DNA of 35,093 nucleotides from a bacterium BMS3Bbin13. Its GTDB lineage: Bacteria; Pseudomonadota; Gammaproteobacteria; 21-64-14. The stretch covers positions 1 through 35,093 of the forward strand of contig BDTW01000033.1 in assembly GCA_002897735.1 (NCBI GenBank), in the 5' to 3' direction. Each line of letters opens with the position of its first letter. The stretch's first letter is position 1. The position numbers and the translations under genes are program-made. Positions 14,865 to 26,370 of the stretch are shown piece by piece. Under the pieces are notes generated by a model, which ran no database searches, was not told the origin of the DNA, and worked only from the letters and a program-made list of their open reading frames with translations.

Positions 14865-16370
14865 TCATCGCCGAGGCCACGGCTGCCGCGCCAGTTCATA
14901 TAACAGGTTCGCCGCCGTGCCGGCGACGCGGTGCGGGGGGTAGTGGGTGGCTTGGCGGCAACGGCGCCGGGCGGCCAGCCGGGCGGTCGCCCGCCCGTCG
15001 TCGATGCCGGTGGTCTGCAGTGCGGCCCGGTATTCATCCTCGGCTTTTCGCCGCGCCCGGAACAACGCCATCTGTACCCGGCTGTGCACGTTCACCGCCC
15101 CGTCGCCGGTGGTTTCGACGGCGAGGAAGTTGGCCTCCGGGTAGCGGGCGATCACCAGCGACTGCACGCCGTCGGAGACGCCGGAAGACGGCATGCAGCC
15201 GAACGGTTTGACGCTCAGGGTCAGGTGCACCTTCTGTTGGGTCACCCCCTGAATCAGCTTGGCCACCTCCATGTGGCCTTCGCCGCCGCGCAGTTCGTTG
15301 GCGTAGTAATCGTGGCCGATACGCGCCAGTTCGTCCATGTCGGGCAGGTGATAGCCGGACAGGCCGATATGGCGCGCGTAGCGATAAAAACAGCGTCGCA
15401 GGACGATACGCCCCAGCCGAAGCAACAGCATCTTTCGCAGCGGCGCGAACTCAAAGCGCCGGCGCCCGGTGGGCTGCTCGTTGCGCAGCAGCATGCGCTC
15501 GCGCGTGTCGTAGGCGGCTTCCCAAACGCTGTACAGCACCCAGCTCACCACCGCCTGCACCTCGCACTCGGCGCCTTCGGCCTCGAGAAAGCGCTGCAAC
15601 TGGTAGTTACCCTCGCCTTCGGTGGTCATGGCCCAGAACTCTCCGACAATGGAGACCTTCGGCTTGGGTTGCAGGCGGTTGACCGGTACGCCCGCCAACC
15701 GCCGGCGGCACTGTCGCAGGGCGCGCCGTACACTGCGGCGTTCGCGTAAGGCGGCACAGAGCAGCGTCCGGCATTCCGTGAGCGCCGCGTCGGTGCTGCC
15801 CGTCACGACTTCATAGGGGCGGATGCGGTAACCCATGGCGTTGACCACGTCGCCGAGCATGGCGGCCTTGAGCAGCGCGATGAAAAAGCCGGGCGTCAGC
15901 CCCAGGCCGGTATCGGCCTCGCCCTGTTGCAGGCGGCCGGCGTTCTCGAACACCAGTACGCGGAAACCCTCGAAGCCGGCATCGCGCAGCGCCTTGCGGT
16001 ATTCGGTCACATACATGCCGAAACGGCAGGGTCCGCAGGCGCCGGCGGTGACGAACAGGTAGTCGTCGACGATCTGCTCGCGGCTCAGCCCCTCGACGTC
16101 GCGCAGGTGGATGAGGTGTTTGATCAGGTTGCCGACGGTGAAATAGGTCGGGTTGCACTGGCCGCGATTGCCGAACTCCTTGCCGCACTGCAGTGCGCTC
16201 CGGTCCGGGCACGGCAGGGCCTGCGGGCGATAGCCGAGCGCCGTGAGCGCGGCTTCGATCAATGCGTCGTGCATGGCGGTCAGGCCCCCGAACAGCAGGG
16301 TGGTGCCCCCGCGCCGGGCCTTGCTGAAGGCACGGGGATTGGGGTCGTGCCACTGAGCTACCGCTTGCAT
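14865..16370 (-). CDS. HgdB/COG3580-like cysteine-rich partner of the BadF activase
   Basis: This 501-residue protein matches the C-terminal module usually found with CoA-enzyme activases (DUF2229/COG3580, distantly HgdB/BcrB-like). Conserved features are LLFGGLTAMHDALIEAAL, C54, CGKEFGNRGQC (62-72), GACGPCRFGMY (110-120), EFWAMTTEGEGNYQL (244-258) and VKPFGCMPSSGVSDG (387-401). C54, C62, C72, C112, C115 and C392 are candidate iron-sulfur ligands. In family logic the partner receives ATP-energised electrons from the activase and reduces or dehydrates a difficult substrate; the substrate here is unknown. An excellent AAGGAGGTG site precedes the ATG, and the stop of the upstream activase gene is only 15 bp away, so the two form an operon. 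The C-terminal ~40 residues are Arg-rich and unconserved. Confidence 0.82.
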   Translation of the reverse strand: MQAVAQWHDPNPRAFSKARRGGTTLLFGGLTAMHDALIEAALTALGYRPQALPCPDRSALQCGKEFGNRGQCNPTYFTVGNLIKHLIHLRDVEGLSREQIVDDYLFVTAGACGPCRFGMYVTEYRKALRDAGFEGFRVLVFENAGRLQQGEADTGLGLTPGFFIALLKAAMLGDVVNAMGYRIRPYEVVTGSTDAALTECRTLLCAALRERRSVRRALRQCRRRLAGVPVNRLQPKPKVSIVGEFWAMTTEGEGNYQLQRFLEAEGAECEVQAVVSWVLYSVWEAAYDTRERMLLRNEQPTGRRRFEFAPLRKMLLLRLGRIVLRRCFYRYARHIGLSGYHLPDMDELARIGHDYYANELRGGEGHMEVAKLIQGVTQQKVHLTLSVKPFGCMPSSGVSDGVQSLVIARYPEANFLAVETTGDGAVNVHSRVQMALFRARRKAEDEYRAALQTTGIDDGRATARLAARRRCRQATHYPPHRVAGTAANLLYELARQPWPRR

Positions 16371-16385
16371 AGCACCTCCTTACTC

Positions 16386-19805
<3,420 letters not shown>

Positions 19806-19837
19806 GGCCGACGCCGCCCATCGGCAGACCTACAGTA

Positions 19838-19851
19838 ACGTGATTTCACGT
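19838..19851. promoter_or_regulatory. Palindrome upstream of the activase operon
   Basis: ACGTGA-TT-TCACGT, perfect 6-bp arms, lies 33 bp before the GTG start and within the predicted leader. It could be an operator for a dedicated regulator. Its spacing does not fit Fnr or Crp. Confidence 0.4.
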
Positions 19852-19945
19852 GGTCAGCAGCCTCACCGGTAAAGTTCGGGACAAAGAGCGCCGCAAGCGC
19901 CGCGCGCCGATCACCCGGTCAATACATCACCTCGAAATCTTATAA

Positions 19946-19951
19946 ATTATA
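19946..19951 (-). promoter_or_regulatory. Candidate -10 element of the activase operon
   Basis: A perfect TATAAT on the minus strand lies in a locally A+T-rich island (about 19935-19975) between purH and the activase gene. No good -35 is visible at 16-18 bp, so an activator may be needed. The leader to the GTG start would be about 135 nt. Confidence 0.4.
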
Positions 19952-20022
19952 GCTTGTTTCATATAAGTTTTCGGCACAATTCGCGCGCCCGTCGCACCCC
20001 TGCCGGGGAGGGCGCCGAAAGG

Positions 20023-21591
20023 TCAGTGGCGGAAGTGGCGCATGCCGGTGAACACCATCGCCATGCCGTGCTCGTCGGCGGCGGCGATCACTTCGGCGTC
20101 GCGCATCGACCCGCCGGGCTGGACGACCGCGCGGATGCCCGCGGCGTGCGCGGCGTCGAGGCCGTCGCGGAACGGGAAGAAGGCGTCGGAGGCCATCACC
20201 GAACCGGCCACCTCGAGGCCCTCGTCGGCCGCCTTGAGCGCGGCGATGCGCGCCGAGACCACACGACTCATCTGTCCGGCGCCGACGCCGATGGTCTGCC
20301 CGTCGCGCGCGTAGACGATGGCGTTGGACTTGACGAACTTCGCCACGCGCCATGCGAAGAGCAGATCCTGCAACTCGGCGGGCTCCGGGGCGCGGCGGGT
20401 GACCACCTTGAGGTCCGCGCCGTCCACGCGCCCGATGTCGCGCTCCTGCACCAGCAGCCCGCCGACGACGCGCTTGAAGTCCAGGGCGGCGGCCGCCTCC
20501 TCATCGGACAGCGGCCCGCAGACGAGCACACGCACGTTGGGTTTGGCGCGCAGGGCCTGCAGCGCCGCCTCGGTGATCTCGGGGGCCACGATCACCTCCA
20601 CGAACCGGCGCGAGACGATGGCCTGCGCGGTGTCGCCGTCGAGCGCGCGGTTGAAGGCGATGATGCCGCCGAACGCCGAGGTGGGATCGGTCCGATAGGC
20701 GCGCTCGTAGGCGGCCAAGGGAACGGGGGCGAGCGCCACGCCGCACGGGTTGGCGTGCTTGACGATCACGCAGGCGCACTCGGAGAACGACTTGACGCAC
20801 TCCAACGCCGCGTCGGTATCGGCCACATTGTTGTAGGAGAGCGCCTTGCCCTGGATCTGGCGGGCGGTGGCCACCGACGCCCCGCCGCCGGCGCCCGGCT
20901 CGCGGTAGAAGGCCGCGCGCTGGTGCGGGTTCTCGCCGTAGCGCATGTCCTGGAGCTTTACGAACTCCAGGCGTAACTCGGCCGGGAACCCGCCCTCGGC
21001 ATCGGCGGCGGACGCGCCGGCCAGGTAGTCCGTGATCGCCCGATCGTAGCGCGCGGTGTGCGCGAAGGCGGTGCCCGCCAGGCGCCGGCGCGTGGCCGGC
21101 GTCAGCGCCCCGCCGTTCGCACGCATCTCCCCCAGGACCACCGCATAGTCGGCGGGATCGACGACCACCGCGACGTCGGCGTGGTTCTTGGCCGCCGCCC
21201 GCAGCAAGGTCGGACCGCCGATGTCGATCTGCTCGACGGCCTGCGCGAACGTGCAATCGGGGCGCGCTACGGTCTGCTCGAAGGGGTAGAGATTGACCAC
21301 GACCAAGTCGATCGGCTCGATGCCGTATTCGCGCATCACCGCCTCGTCGCGTCCGCGGCGCGCGAGGATCCCGCCGTGTATCTTTGGGTGCAGGGTCTTG
21401 ACGCGGCCGCCCATGATCTCGGGAAAGCCGGTGTACTCGGAGACCTCGCGCACCGCGACGCCCTCGTCGGCAAGCAGCCGCGCGGTCCCGCCGGTGGACA
21501 GGATCTCCACGCCGGCATCGGCGAGGGCGCGCGCGAAGCCGGCCAGGCCGGTCTTGTCCGAGACGCTGATCAGGGCGCGGCGGATAGTCAT
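20023..21591 (-). CDS. purH: Bifunctional AICAR transformylase / IMP cyclohydrolase
   Basis: This 522-residue enzyme catalyses the last two steps of IMP synthesis. The N-terminal cyclohydrolase (MGS-like) domain has [15 protein letters not shown] and [10 protein letters not shown]. The transformylase domain has [33 protein letters not shown] and the catalytic [10 protein letters not shown], and ends with [15 protein letters not shown] and QPGGSMRD. Length is normal (E. coli 529). The ATG at 21591 has GGAGG 11 nt upstream; an upstream TTG is unlikely. It lies downstream of fis in the usual order but 214 bp of repeats intervene, and purD is no longer its direct neighbour. Confidence 0.97.
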   Translation of the reverse strand: MTIRRALISVSDKTGLAGFARALADAGVEILSTGGTARLLADEGVAVREVSEYTGFPEIMGGRVKTLHPKIHGGILARRGRDEAVMREYGIEPIDLVVVNLYPFEQTVARPDCTFAQAVEQIDIGGPTLLRAAAKNHADVAVVVDPADYAVVLGEMRANGGALTPATRRRLAGTAFAHTARYDRAITDYLAGASAADAEGGFPAELRLEFVKLQDMRYGENPHQRAAFYREPGAGGGASVATARQIQGKALSYNNVADTDAALECVKSFSECACVIVKHANPCGVALAPVPLAAYERAYRTDPTSAFGGIIAFNRALDGDTAQAIVSRRFVEVIVAPEITEAALQALRAKPNVRVLVCGPLSDEEAAAALDFKRVVGGLLVQERDIGRVDGADLKVVTRRAPEPAELQDLLFAWRVAKFVKSNAIVYARDGQTIGVGAGQMSRVVSARIAALKAADEGLEVAGSVMASDAFFPFRDGLDAAHAAGIRAVVQPGGSMRDAEVIAAADEHGMAMVFTGMRHFRH

Positions 21592-21627
21592 CGTGATTTC
21601 TGCCTCCAAGCATCAAGTGGTGATGCC

Positions 21628-21809
21628 GTCGGCGGGGCAAGCCCCGCCCTACATGCACACCGGCGACCGTGCCTACCCGTAGGGCCGGGCTCGCCCGGCC
21701 GACTCCAAAAGCCGGATCCGGACATACCCCGCACCAGACACATCACGCATAGATCAGCCTCCAAGCATCAAGTCCGGTGACATCGTCGGCGGGGCGAGCC
21801 CCGCCCTAC
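21628..21809. repeat. Cluster of three REP-like palindromes between purH and fis
   Basis: Units at 21628-21652 (plus), 21679-21703 (minus) and 21785-21809 (plus) alternate in orientation, as in BIMEs. CATCAAGT stands before the first and third units. The last unit overlaps the fis stop: the CTA of its GCCCTAC end is the fis TAG on the minus strand. Confidence 0.78.
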
Positions 21810-22072
21810 TCCAGCCCGTGCTCGCGCAGCTTCTTACGCAGGGTCGTGCGGTTGAGGCCGAGCAACTCGGCGGCGCGCGTCTGGTTGCCGCCGGTGTGGC
21901 GCATCACCACCTCGAGCATAGGGCGCTCGACCTCCTGGAGCACCATGCGATACAGGTTGTTGCCGGGGCGGTTGCCGTCGAGGTCGCGGAAGTAGGCTTC
22001 CAGGGCGGTGCGCACGCAGTCCCGCAAGGGCTCTTGCGGGGGCGGTGCGGAATCGTCCGCGGACGCGGTCAT
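21806..22072 (-). CDS. fis: DNA-binding protein Fis
   Basis: This 88-residue nucleoid protein shapes DNA and activates rRNA and other growth genes. The N-terminal arm (LRDCVRTALEAYFRDLDG) and the C-terminal helix-turn-helix (GGNQTRAAELLGLNRTTLRKKLREHGL) are typical. The ATG overlaps the dusB stop as ATGA, the classical dusB-fis coupling. Its TAG stop is formed by a REP-like repeat. A perfect inverted repeat CCCGCAAG-GGCT-CTTGCGGG (22021-22040) lies inside the coding sequence. Confidence 0.96.
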   Translation of the reverse strand: MTASADDSAPPPQEPLRDCVRTALEAYFRDLDGNRPGNNLYRMVLQEVERPMLEVVMRHTGGNQTRAAELLGLNRTTLRKKLREHGLE

Positions 22073-23070
22073 GCCGCGCGCGCCCACCTGTCGGAGCGCG
22101 CCGCGAAGTGTTCCGTCACCAGGGCGAGTTGCTCGACCGCGCGTTCGGTACGGTTGACGAGTGCGCGCAACGCCGCACCGTCCGGGTGGCGCCGCACGTA
22201 CCAGCCGATGTGCCGGCGCGCCACGCGCACGCCGGTGTATTCCCCATAGAACGCGTAGAGCTGCTCCAGGTGGACCGTCAGGATCGCGCCCACTTCCACC
22301 GGATCGGGCGGCGGCGCCGCGTGCCCGGTGCGCAGGTAGTGGTCGATCTCGCGGAAGATCCACGGCCGGCCCTGGGCGGCGCGCCCGATCATGACCGCAT
22401 CGGCACCGGTGCATTCGAGTACGGCGCGGGCCCGCTCCGGGGTGGTGATGTCGCCGTTGGCGATCACCGGGATGGCGACCGCGACCTTGACCCGCGCGAT
22501 GGTCCGGTACTCCGCCGCGCCCCGGAAGGCGTCGGCGCGGGTGCGCCCGTGCACGGTGAGCGCCTGCACGCCGGCCGCCTCGGCGATGCGCGCGATCGCC
22601 ACCGCGTTGCGCCGGGAGCGGTCCCAGCCGGTGCGGATCTTGAGCGTGACCGGCACGCCGGCCGCCGCGACCACCGCCGCCAGGATGCGCCCGACCAGGG
22701 CCTCGTCGCGCAGCAGCGCCGAGCCGCACCAGGCGCTGCACACCTTTCTGGCCGGGCAACCCATGTTGAGATCGACGATCTCGGCGCCCTCATCCACGGC
22801 GCGGCGTGCGGCCTCGGCGAGCATCGCGGGGTCGGCGCCGGCAAGTTGCACGACCACCGGTCCGGCCTCGTCGGCGTGGTCGGCGCGGTGCCGGCTCTTG
22901 GGGGTGTCGCGCAGGCGCGGGTCGGCGGAGATCATCTCGGAGACCGTCAGCCCGGCGCCGAGCGTGCGACACAGGCGGCGGAACGGACGGTCGGTCACCC
23001 CGGCCATGGGCGCCAGCAGGGTACGGTTTGCGAGTTGGTGGGGGCCGATCCGCATCGTGGCCAGGCTCAT
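22069..23070 (-). CDS. dusB: tRNA-dihydrouridine synthase B
   Basis: This 333-residue FMN enzyme reduces uridine to dihydrouridine in tRNA D-loops. Visible are the FMN-binding TLLAPMAGVTDRPFRRLC, VVQLAGADP, DLNMGCPARKV with the catalytic cysteine, LKIRTGWD, ALTVHGRTRADAFRG, VIANGDITTPERA, ADAVMIGRAAQGRPWIF and a C-terminal helical domain. The ATG at 23070 is used; an ATG at 23055 (MRIGPHQL) coincides with the E. coli start and is a good alternative, and a GTG at 23079 a weaker one. It is upstream of and overlaps fis. Confidence 0.95.
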   Translation of the reverse strand: MSLATMRIGPHQLANRTLLAPMAGVTDRPFRRLCRTLGAGLTVSEMISADPRLRDTPKSRHRADHADEAGPVVVQLAGADPAMLAEAARRAVDEGAEIVDLNMGCPARKVCSAWCGSALLRDEALVGRILAAVVAAAGVPVTLKIRTGWDRSRRNAVAIARIAEAAGVQALTVHGRTRADAFRGAAEYRTIARVKVAVAIPVIANGDITTPERARAVLECTGADAVMIGRAAQGRPWIFREIDHYLRTGHAAPPPDPVEVGAILTVHLEQLYAFYGEYTGVRVARRHIGWYVRRHPDGAALRALVNRTERAVEQLALVTEHFAARSDRWARAA

Positions 23071-23227
23071 GAGGGACACCGCGAAAAGGGGATCATCTTA
23101 CCCGCAAAGACCGGACCCCGCAAAGCGCCGGCGGGCGGCGCGGGAGGATCGCCGAAGGGGAATCATCGCCGTGGGAATCGTCGGGTCGGTACCGTCCGAC
23201 GGCGCCCGGCGGGGCCGATCGCGCCGC

Positions 23228-24286
23228 TCAGCGAAACTCGAAATCGTAGGACACGGCGTCCTTGCCGGGGTCCACGATCTGCAATGTGACCGGCACCGAA
23301 CCGTGCGCCTGGAAGCCGGCGGCGGGGTCGGGCCCCTGCGGGAGGTACTCCCGGGGCGCGAAGCGTCGCAGGGCGATCACGCGTCCGGCGAGGTTGAAGA
23401 AACGCACCTGGAGATAGGGGTACGCCTGCCGGAACGCGGCGTTGTTCTGGAGGATCAACGAGAGCACCAGGGCATGCGGCGCGGACGGGTCGTCGTACAC
23501 GCGCCGGTCCAGGAGGTCGAGGTCGGCGAAATCGCGCGGCAGGGGCACGCGACAACCGGTGAGGCCGCAGAAGCGTTCCAGCCACGGATGCAGCGCCGGA
23601 TAGTAGGCCAGGTTGGCACTCTGAAAATAGACGAACTGCCCCGCGAGCGCCGCGAGCAGGAGCAGGATGCCGACGCTCCAGGCCGCGGTCGCCAGCGGAC
23701 GGGGCCGGGGACGCGGCGCCGCGAGATCCTCCCACAGGGCGGCGGGCGGATCGTCGGGCGGCGCCCGGCCGGCCGGATGCTCCGCGGCAATGCCCGGGAC
23801 CGGTTCGGGCTCCGGACCCGATCTCCCCGATTCCCCGAAAACCGCGGGCTCCGAGAGCCGCGGGAGCACCTTGCCCTCGGATACCTCGAGATCCCAGCGC
23901 CACTCGTCCCCGATATCCGGGAATTCCCGCGCTTGCGAGTCGACGCCGGCGGTCTCCGGGGGCTGCGCGAGCGGCTTCGCCGTCGCGGGGGGCGCCTCCC
24001 GGGAGGGTTCCGGGCGCGGCGTCGCGGGCTCGGTGACCGGGATGGCATCGAGGATCGGAAACCCCGGGTCGCCCTCCTGGAGCCGCTCCAGGGTGTTGAA
24101 CTGGTTATGGCAATTGGTGCAGAAAGCGACACCCTGCCCGACGCGCAAGGTGATCGCCCGCACCCGGAAATAGGCCTTGCAGTGGGTGCACTGGGTGAAC
24201 AGGCCCGAGGCGTTCACACCCGCCCCGCCCCGGCGCCGCGCGCCTTGCCCGCTGCGGCGCCGTGTCGGCCTTCGATCGCGCGGCAT
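23228..24286 (-). CDS. Zinc-ribbon, single-pass membrane protein (DUF3426)
   Basis: Up to 352 residues. Near the N-terminus is a zinc ribbon with CTHC (CTHCKAYFRV) and CTNC (FCTNCHNQF). A long Pro/Glu-rich linker follows, then one TM helix (about 204-222, AAWSVGILLLLAALAGQFVYF) and a C-terminal DUF3426 domain (LERFCGLTGCRVPLPRDF, LILQNNAAFRQAYPYLQVRFFNLAGRVIALRRFAPREYL). Function is unknown; the gene is conserved between prmA and dusB in gammaproteobacteria. The ATG at 24286 is 12 bp after prmA, but its first 23 residues are Arg-rich and unconserved; a GTG at 24217 (NASGLFTQC) matches the family start better. Confidence 0.85.
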   Translation of the reverse strand: MPRDRRPTRRRSGQGARRRGGAGVNASGLFTQCTHCKAYFRVRAITLRVGQGVAFCTNCHNQFNTLERLQEGDPGFPILDAIPVTEPATPRPEPSREAPPATAKPLAQPPETAGVDSQAREFPDIGDEWRWDLEVSEGKVLPRLSEPAVFGESGRSGPEPEPVPGIAAEHPAGRAPPDDPPAALWEDLAAPRPRPRPLATAAWSVGILLLLAALAGQFVYFQSANLAYYPALHPWLERFCGLTGCRVPLPRDFADLDLLDRRVYDDPSAPHALVLSLILQNNAAFRQAYPYLQVRFFNLAGRVIALRRFAPREYLPQGPDPAAGFQAHGSVPVTLQIVDPGKDAVSYDFEFR

Positions 24287-24298
24287 TCCATACCCGGA

Positions 24299-25195
24299 CT
24301 ACTCCTCCCGACGGCACCCCACCAGCAGGGCCCACTCCTCGCAGTTTTGCCGGTGCTCCATGGTAAACCAGTGCTCGTATGCCCGCATCACGCCGTGCGC
24401 CTGTTCCGCGAGGATGCCGGCGAGGACCACGGTGCCCCCCGGCGCAAGGTGGTCGGCGAAGCGCCCGGCGAGCGCCTGCAGCGGCCCGGCGAGGATGTTC
24501 GCGACCAACACCCGGACCGCGCCGCGCGCCGGCCCCGCGGGCTCCAGATCGGCGGGGGCGCATACACGCACTCTTGCGGACACGCCGTTGCGCGCGGCGT
24601 TCACCTCGGTCGCCTGCAGCGCCTGCGGGTCGTGGTCCACCGCCCACACGGGCGCCGCACCGAGCTTCGCCGCGGCGATCGCGAGGATGCCCGAGCCGCA
24701 CCCGTAATCCATGAGCGCCCGCCCGGCGAGGTCCGCGCCATCCAGCCATTCCAGGCACAAGGCGGTACTCGGGTGGGTGCCGGTGCCGAATGCCAGGCCC
24801 GGGTCCAGGGAGACGGTAACCGCGCCGGGGTCCGGCGCGCACGCCCCGCCGGGGCACACCCACAACCGGGCGCCGAAGCGCATGGGGTGGAAGTCGCGCA
24901 GCCAGACGCGTTCCCAGTCCTGATCGGGCAACGGCGCGACCTGCACCTCCAGCCCCGGGCGCCCGAGCGAGCGCGTCAGCGCGCCGCGCACCGCCGCGAC
25001 CTGCGTGTCCCCGGCGAACAGACCGACGACGCGTGTGCGCGCCCACAGCGGGGTCTCACCGGGCGGGGGTTCGTAGAGCGCATCCCGGCCCCCCGCCTCG
25101 AACGTAACCGCCAGCGCGCCGACCGCCTCCAGCGACGCGGCAATCCGCTGCGGGTCCTCATCCGGGAGTTCGACGGAGATCTGCAACCAAGGCAT
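24299..25195 (-). CDS. prmA: Ribosomal protein L11 methyltransferase
   Basis: This 298-residue SAM-dependent enzyme trimethylates ribosomal protein L11. The N-terminal L11-recognition domain starts MPWLQISVELPDEDPQRIAASLEAVGALAVTFE. The methyltransferase domain shows DPGLAFGTGTHPSTALCLEWL, MDYGCGSGILAIAAAKLGA (SAM-binding), VDHDPQALQATEVNAARNG and VANILAGPLQAL with the NILAxPL active-site motif. Length is normal (E. coli 293). It is the first gene of the minus-strand prmA-DUF3426-dusB-fis-purH block and in relatives directly follows accC. Confidence 0.96.
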   Translation of the reverse strand: MPWLQISVELPDEDPQRIAASLEAVGALAVTFEAGGRDALYEPPPGETPLWARTRVVGLFAGDTQVAAVRGALTRSLGRPGLEVQVAPLPDQDWERVWLRDFHPMRFGARLWVCPGGACAPDPGAVTVSLDPGLAFGTGTHPSTALCLEWLDGADLAGRALMDYGCGSGILAIAAAKLGAAPVWAVDHDPQALQATEVNAARNGVSARVRVCAPADLEPAGPARGAVRVLVANILAGPLQALAGRFADHLAPGGTVVLAGILAEQAHGVMRAYEHWFTMEHRQNCEEWALLVGCRREE

Positions 25196-25304
25196 AGGGG
25201 GAGCAACGGGATTGGGAAATGGGCGCCGGGCCATGATGGACCACCCGCACCGGTCCTGCCAAGCGACCGGCGTCCGCCCGGCGCATCGGCGATCGTGCCC
25301 GACG

Positions 25305-25390
25305 GTAGGGCCGGGCCCGCCCGCCGAGGACACCGAAATTCGCAACGATGCGGGAGCACCATACGTTGTCGGCGGGGCGAGCCCCGCTAC
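25305..25390. repeat. Two opposed REP-like palindromes between prmA and the HAD gene
   Basis: A minus unit at 25305-25328 and a plus unit at 25368-25390. The minus unit is inverted relative to the unit at 8711-8735 on the other side of the displaced block. The plus unit ends GCCCCGCTAC, whose CTA is the TAG stop of the HAD gene on the minus strand. Confidence 0.75.
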
Positions 25391-26232
25391 GCGCGGCGGG
25401 CATCGAGCCAGCATTCGACCTGCGGAATGAAATGCACGAGCCCCTCGAGCACGCCGGCCGCGTAGCAGCCGTTCATGCCCAGGAACCCGCCGCGCGCGAG
25501 GTACAGGCGATCGAGATTGCCGTTGGCCTCCACCAGGCGCAGGGCCTCCTGGCGCACATCCTCACCGGCGTTGGCCACCAGCACCGCCTGCAGACCGCCG
25601 GTGAGTGCCGGCAGGTCGTTGCCGCTGTCGCCCGCGAACACGGTGTGCTCCTCCTGAAACCCGCGGTGCGCCATCAGGAAACGCACGGCGTGCAGCTTGG
25701 TGGCGCCGGCCGGCAACACGTCGAGCAGGCCCGTGTCGCGCGCCTCGTCGATGCTCCAGATCAGGCTCGCGCGCACGCGGTGCGCCGCGAGCCGGCGCTG
25801 CACCTCGGCGAGCAGCGGACCGCGGGCCGCCGCGCGCGGGACATGGTAGCTGAGCTTGAAGACCCCCTGCTGCTCGGGAGGCTGCGGGGTGAGCCCGTCC
25901 AGATCGGCAAACAGCGCGGCCAGCCCGTCGCGGCCCAGGCCGCGCCAGTCCGGTGCGATCTCCCGCGCCCACTCCGACCACGGCCGCCACTTTCCGTCGC
26001 GGACCTCGTAGATCGTGGTACCCACGTCGCCGATCGCGTAGGCGGGCACCGGCAGCCGCCACTCACGGATCGCCGCCTCAATAAGCGCGCGGTCGCGGCC
26101 GCTAACGTAGGCGAGAGTGATTTCCGGGCGGCGCGCCAGCTCACGCAGCAACGCCCGCGCGCGCGGCGACTCCGGCTCCGGGCCGTTGGGAATCAGGGTG
26201 CGATCCAGATCGCTGCACAGAAGAAGATTCAT
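25387..26232 (-). CDS. HAD-IIB phosphatase (sucrose-phosphate phosphatase-like)
   Basis: This 281-residue HAD-superfamily hydrolase has motif I SDLDRT (nucleophile D8, acid D10), motif II YVSGRD (S44), a C2 cap, motif III lysine in GATKLHAVRF and motif IV FAGDSGNDLPAL. The cap (QGVFKLSYHVPRAAARG) and overall layout fit the sucrose-6-phosphate / glucosylglycerol-type phosphatases. The true substrate is not readable, but the divergent glycogen phosphorylase suggests sugar or compatible-solute metabolism. The ATG at 26232 begins MNLLLCSDLD; the long open frame upstream is a shadow of glgP. A 10-bp hairpin ends 10 nt before the start. Its TAG lies in a REP-like unit. Confidence 0.85.
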   Translation of the reverse strand: MNLLLCSDLDRTLIPNGPEPESPRARALLRELARRPEITLAYVSGRDRALIEAAIREWRLPVPAYAIGDVGTTIYEVRDGKWRPWSEWAREIAPDWRGLGRDGLAALFADLDGLTPQPPEQQGVFKLSYHVPRAAARGPLLAEVQRRLAAHRVRASLIWSIDEARDTGLLDVLPAGATKLHAVRFLMAHRGFQEEHTVFAGDSGNDLPALTGGLQAVLVANAGEDVRQEALRLVEANGNLDRLYLARGGFLGMNGCYAAGVLEGLVHFIPQVECWLDARRA

Positions 26233-26242
26233 GCGATTCACG

Positions 26243-26264
26243 ACGGCCCCCGCACGGGGGCCGT
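26243..26264 (-). promoter_or_regulatory. Perfect hairpin in the HAD gene leader
   Basis: ACGGCCCCCG-CA-CGGGGGCCGT forms a 10-bp stem with a 2-nt loop in the DNA palindrome. It ends 10 nt before the ATG. No T-run follows, so it does not look like an intrinsic terminator. A TATACT -10 candidate for the HAD gene lies just beyond it at 26275-26270 on the minus strand. Confidence 0.55.
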
Positions 26265-26325
26265 TCGGCAGTATAACAGCGGCGTCCCGGCTTTTGCGCA
26301 GGGGGGCATTCAAAAACAGTATGGT

Positions 26326-26359
26326 CGGCATCGCCCCGGTGCGCACCGGGGCGATGCCG
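26326..26359 (+). promoter_or_regulatory. 34-bp perfect palindrome before the glgP ribosome-binding site
   Basis: CGGCATCGCCCCGGTGC is followed directly by its exact reverse complement, ending one base before GGAG (26361-26364) of glgP. As RNA it would form a very stable hairpin next to the Shine-Dalgarno; as DNA it is a two-fold symmetric site. It is not a member of the REP family in this window. Confidence 0.7.
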
Positions 26360-26370
26360 CGGAGATCCCG

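Noticed and set aside
19806-19945. A riboswitch in the leader of the activase operon
   Set aside because: No known aptamer consensus is recognisable; only a palindrome and a -10 candidate can be supported.
22391-25465. A 1024-codon plus-strand open frame
   Set aside because: It lies antisense to dusB, DUF3426 and prmA, each of which has clear family motifs on the minus strand.
25348-26370. Long upstream extension of the glgP frame
   Set aside because: It is antisense to the HAD phosphatase gene. Phosphorylase homology and the ribosome-binding site both point to the ATG at 26371.
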